From an uncultured Campylobacter sp. (GTDB taxonomy: Bacteria; Campylobacterota; Campylobacteria; Campylobacterales; Campylobacteraceae), in contig NZ_CAJPMA010000088.1 of the NCBI RefSeq assembly GCF_905371695.1, positions 1 through 6,783 of the forward strand: a DNA stretch of 6,783 bases, in the 5' to 3' direction. Under the pieces are notes generated by a model. That model was not told the origin of the DNA. It saw only the letters and a list, made by a program, of their open reading frames with translations, and did no database searches. Below are positions 4,237-6,783 of this stretch, piece by piece (the first letter of the stretch is position 1; every line of letters begins with the position of its first letter). The position numbers and the translations under genes were made by a program.

Positions 4237-6507
4237 ATGATAAAAACTTACGTTACGGGTTTTCCGCGAATCGGAGAAAAAAGAGAGCTAAAACGCGCGC
4301 TAGAAGGTCTTTGGAGTAAAAAAGAGGGTTTTAGCGAGGAGAATTTGCTAAGCGTCGCTAAAACGCTAAAAAACAGACACTGGCAATATCAAAAAGACGC
4401 CGAAATTTCGGCTATCAGCGTAAACGATTTTTCGTTTTACGACTTGATGCTAGACGCCATCGTGGCATTTGGCGCGGTACCGCCTAGATTTGCGAATTTA
4501 AGCGGATTAGAGCAGTATTTCGCCTGCGCTCGCGGCAACGAAAAAGGCGTAGCGATGGAGATGACTAAGTGGTTTAACACGAACTACCACTACATCGTGC
4601 CCGAACTTAGCGCCCAGACGTCGTTTAAACTTGACGCGTCAAAAATCATTAACGAATACGAAGAGGCAAAGGCCGCCGGCGTAAAAGGCAAGATAAATTT
4701 AATCGGCCCTATCACGTTTTTAGCGCTTTCAAAGACCACCGACGGCAGCTGCGCGCTTTGCCATTTAGACGCGCTAACGGCGCAATACGTCAAGCTTTTA
4801 GATCAAATTTCAAAGCTAGATGGCGAAATCCTAGTCCAGCTAGACGAGCCGATATTCGTAACTAGCAAGGGCGACGCGCTAACGGATAAAATCGCGCCCG
4901 TCTACGAGAAGCTAACCGCGGCCGCAAGCAACGTAAAAATCGTTTTTATGACCTATTTCGAACACGCGCTAAAAGCCGTGGGCGAAGCGCTAAAAACTAA
5001 AATTTACGGCATCGGGCTTGATTTTGTCTACGGCGAGAAAAATATCGAGGCGCTGCCTGCTATCGCAAACTCCAACGTGAAACTTTTCGCCGGCGTCGTA
5101 AACGGCAGAAACGTTTGGAAAAGCAACATCGACGAGCGCGTAAATTTCGTCAAGCAAATAGCGCAAAAACTAGGCGGCAAGGACTTTTACGTAGGATCTA
5201 GCTGCTCGCTGCTCCACGTGCCTTTTACTCTAAAATACGAAGAAAAGCTAAATCCCGAGGTCAAAAGCTGGCTAAGTTTCGCCGTTGAGAAGCTAAGCGA
5301 AATCGCAATCATCGCAAAGCTCGCAAACGGCGCGGCTCTAAACGAAAACGAAGCCAAAATTTACGCCGAAAATAAAGCCAGCGCGAACTCCCGCGCGAAT
5401 TCGACTCTCATCCACGACGCCGCCGTTCAGGCTCGCGTTGCGAATTTAACCAAATTCGAGCGCGAAGAGAAGTTTGAAGACCGCATCAAAATCCAGCACG
5501 AAGTCCTAAACTACGGCGTCCTGCCGACTACGACGATAGGTAGTTTCCCGCAGACGGTAGAGCTTCGCGTTCTGCGCCAAAATTTCAAAAAAGGCGAGAT
5601 CAGCGAACAACAATACAACGACGGCATCAAAAAATACATCGACGAGTGCGTGAAATTTCAAGAAGACGTCGGACTTGACGTGCTAGTCCACGGCGAGCCG
5701 GAGAGAAACGATATGGTCGAGTATTTCGGCGAGCAGATCAAAGGCTACGCGTTTAGCGAAAACGGCTGGGTACAAAGCTACGGCAGCCGCTGCGTGAAGC
5801 CGCCTTTGCTTTTCGGCGACGTGAGCCGTCCAAAAGCTATGACGGTCGAGTGGATATCCTACGCGCAAAGCCGCACGAAAAAGATAATGAAAGGAATGCT
5901 AACGGGCCCGGTAACCATCCTAAACTGGAGCTTCGTGCGCGACGACAAGCCGCGAGCCGATATCGCTAAGCAGCTTGCTCTATGCATCTACGACGAGATC
6001 GCCGATCTGCAAGACGCGGGCATAAAAGTCATCCAAGTAGACGAAGCCGCGTTTAAAGAGGGCTATCCGCTACGCGACGAAAATATCGGCGCATACGAGA
6101 AATTCTCGGTCGATTGCTTTAAGCTCTCGGTCGCTTCGGCTCGCGCGCAGACGCAGATACACACTCATATGTGCTACTCGGAGTTTAACGACATCATCAA
6201 GACCATCGAGGCGATGGACGCCGACGTTATCAGCATCGAGACGGCTCGCAGCGGCAACGAACTGCTAAAAATCTTTAAATCCGTGGGCTACAAACAAGAA
6301 GTAGGCCCGGGTATCTACGACATCCATAGTCCGCGCGTACCGAGCGTCGACGAGATGGTCGCGCAGATCAGGGCGCTGCTAGAAGTACTGCCTAAAGAAC
6401 AACTCTGGATCAACCCGGACTGCGGCCTAAAAACCCGCAAATGGGAAGAGGTCGAGCCGAGCCTAAAAAATCTCGTGCAAGCCGTCAAAATCGTGCGAAA
6501 TTCATAA
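4237..6507 (+). CDS. metE: Cobalamin-independent methionine synthase
   Basis: 5-methyltetrahydropteroyltriglutamate-homocysteine methyltransferase, cytoplasmic, last step of methionine synthesis: it moves the methyl group from polyglutamylated 5-methyl-THF directly to homocysteine without vitamin B12. Its 756 residues match the family (E. coli 753). The N-terminal barrel begins with the family signature GFPRIGEKRELK (8-19). The C-terminal catalytic barrel starts near 425, with TTTIGSFPQT (431-440), HGEPERNDMVEYF (485-497), VDEAAFKEG (601-609) and GPGIYDIHSPRVPS (690-703). The zinc ligands are all present: H644, C646 (HMC), E668 (SIETARS) and C729 (NPDCGLK), each three positions after the E. 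coli residues. The start is fixed by AAGGA six bases upstream. The gene stands alone between its own promoter and a strong terminator. GC content is clearly higher than in the recombinase block, fitting a resident core gene. Confidence 0.98.
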   Translation: MIKTYVTGFPRIGEKRELKRALEGLWSKKEGFSEENLLSVAKTLKNRHWQYQKDAEISAISVNDFSFYDLMLDAIVAFGAVPPRFANLSGLEQYFACARGNEKGVAMEMTKWFNTNYHYIVPELSAQTSFKLDASKIINEYEEAKAAGVKGKINLIGPITFLALSKTTDGSCALCHLDALTAQYVKLLDQISKLDGEILVQLDEPIFVTSKGDALTDKIAPVYEKLTAAASNVKIVFMTYFEHALKAVGEALKTKIYGIGLDFVYGEKNIEALPAIANSNVKLFAGVVNGRNVWKSNIDERVNFVKQIAQKLGGKDFYVGSSCSLLHVPFTLKYEEKLNPEVKSWLSFAVEKLSEIAIIAKLANGAALNENEAKIYAENKASANSRANSTLIHDAAVQARVANLTKFEREEKFEDRIKIQHEVLNYGVLPTTTIGSFPQTVELRVLRQNFKKGEISEQQYNDGIKKYIDECVKFQEDVGLDVLVHGEPERNDMVEYFGEQIKGYAFSENGWVQSYGSRCVKPPLLFGDVSRPKAMTVEWISYAQSRTKKIMKGMLTGPVTILNWSFVRDDKPRADIAKQLALCIYDEIADLQDAGIKVIQVDEAAFKEGYPLRDENIGAYEKFSVDCFKLSVASARAQTQIHTHMCYSEFNDIIKTIEAMDADVISIETARSGNELLKIFKSVGYKQEVGPGIYDIHSPRVPSVDEMVAQIRALLEVLPKEQLWINPDCGLKTRKWEEVEPSLKNLVQAVKIVRNS

Positions 6508-6529
6508 ATTTAGAGCTTCGCTTAAATCT

Positions 6530-6572
6530 CGCCGCCTTTTTGCTATCTAGCAAACGGGCGGCGGTTTAAATT
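6530..6572 (+). terminator. Intrinsic terminator of metE
   Basis: The stem CGCCGCC (6530-6536) pairs with GGCGGCG (6557-6563). It is extended above a 2x2 internal loop by TTTGCT (6539-6544) pairing with AGCAAA (6549-6554) around the loop ATCT. The broken T-rich tract GTTTAAATTT follows. It begins 22 bp after the metE stop codon. The T tract is interrupted, but the 13-bp stem is strong. Confidence 0.8.
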
Positions 6573-6783
6573 TAGCGGCTTTGCGCTAGGCTGATTTCGC
6601 CCTTTTTTGGTGTGAATTTATCGCGGGTTAAATTAGGCTTAGATTTTGCAAAATTAAGCTCGTAGCAAAGCAAAATTTGCGGGATTTTGGCTAAAAGCAA
6701 ACTAAGTTTTCTTCCGTGCCGCAACCGTAAATTTAGCCGCAAACACCGCGTTTTCTACATATTAAATTTGGAAATTTCATGCT
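6573..6783. other. Intergenic region after metE; possible start of the next gene at the edge
   Basis: No gene is supported in these 211 bases; the short open frames on either strand lack good starts. ATTTTGCAAAAT (6643-6654) is a perfect palindrome of unknown meaning. An ATG at 6779-6781 on the plus strand has GGAA seven bases upstream and an AT-rich stretch (ATATTAAAT) before that, so it may begin the next gene. Only two codons could be read, so nothing can be said about its product. Confidence 0.3.

Noticed and set aside
4590..5868. Minus-strand open frames at 4590-4793 and 5683-5868
   Set aside because: They are antisense shadows within metE, whose family motifs cover both stretches.
6590..6760. 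Minus-strand frame of about 60 codons after metE
   Set aside because: It opens after a stop with only TTG starts, has no ribosome binding site and no recognisable motif.

Overview
The window looks like the chromosome of a Campylobacter or close relative, probably one of the higher-GC oral species such as the rectus/showae/curvus group. The grounds are AT-rich intergenic DNA, TATAAT-type promoters with poor -35 boxes, and a 756-residue cobalamin-independent methionine synthase written with codons such as CTA, AAA and GCG. The species is an inference; no marker gene fixes it.

Left half (1 to about 3100, minus strand) is accessory DNA. Two related tyrosine recombinases lie head to tail and read leftward. 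The upstream one (1679-2941, 420 aa) is intact, with the full catalytic set R-K-H-R-H-Y. The downstream one runs off the left edge. It keeps R, K, H, R and Y, but it has an unusual region before the tyrosine and no ordinary start codon at the position its ribosome binding site marks; that position holds ATA. The block is clearly AT-richer than metE. It abuts the 3' end of a tRNA-Ser gene, the classic position for the integrase of a genomic island or prophage inserted at a tRNA 3' end. The body of the island would lie to the left, outside the window.

Middle (3099-3871) is a tRNA neighbourhood. On the minus strand the transcription order is tRNA-Gly(GCC), tRNA-Leu(UAA), tRNA-Cys(GCA), then a 51-aa entericidin-like lipoprotein with a GTG start, then tRNA-Ser(UGA). 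The Gly operon and the Ser gene are preceded by nearly identical promoter blocks. tRNA-Ala(GGC) diverges on the plus strand. All five tRNA genes encode their CCA ends.

Right half (3872-6783) is ordinary core chromosome. A 365-bp non-coding spacer holds a large imperfect inverted repeat (21-nt arms, 59-nt gap) ending just before the metE -10 box. Then come metE with a good ribosome binding site and a short leader, a strong intrinsic terminator, and about 210 bp with no convincing gene. The last bases may include the start codon of the next gene.

No clearly new multi-gene system is visible. The points most worth following are the tandem recombinases (variant active-site region, ATA start), the probable island junction at tRNA-Ser, the lipoprotein inside a tRNA cluster, and the inverted repeat at the metE promoter.
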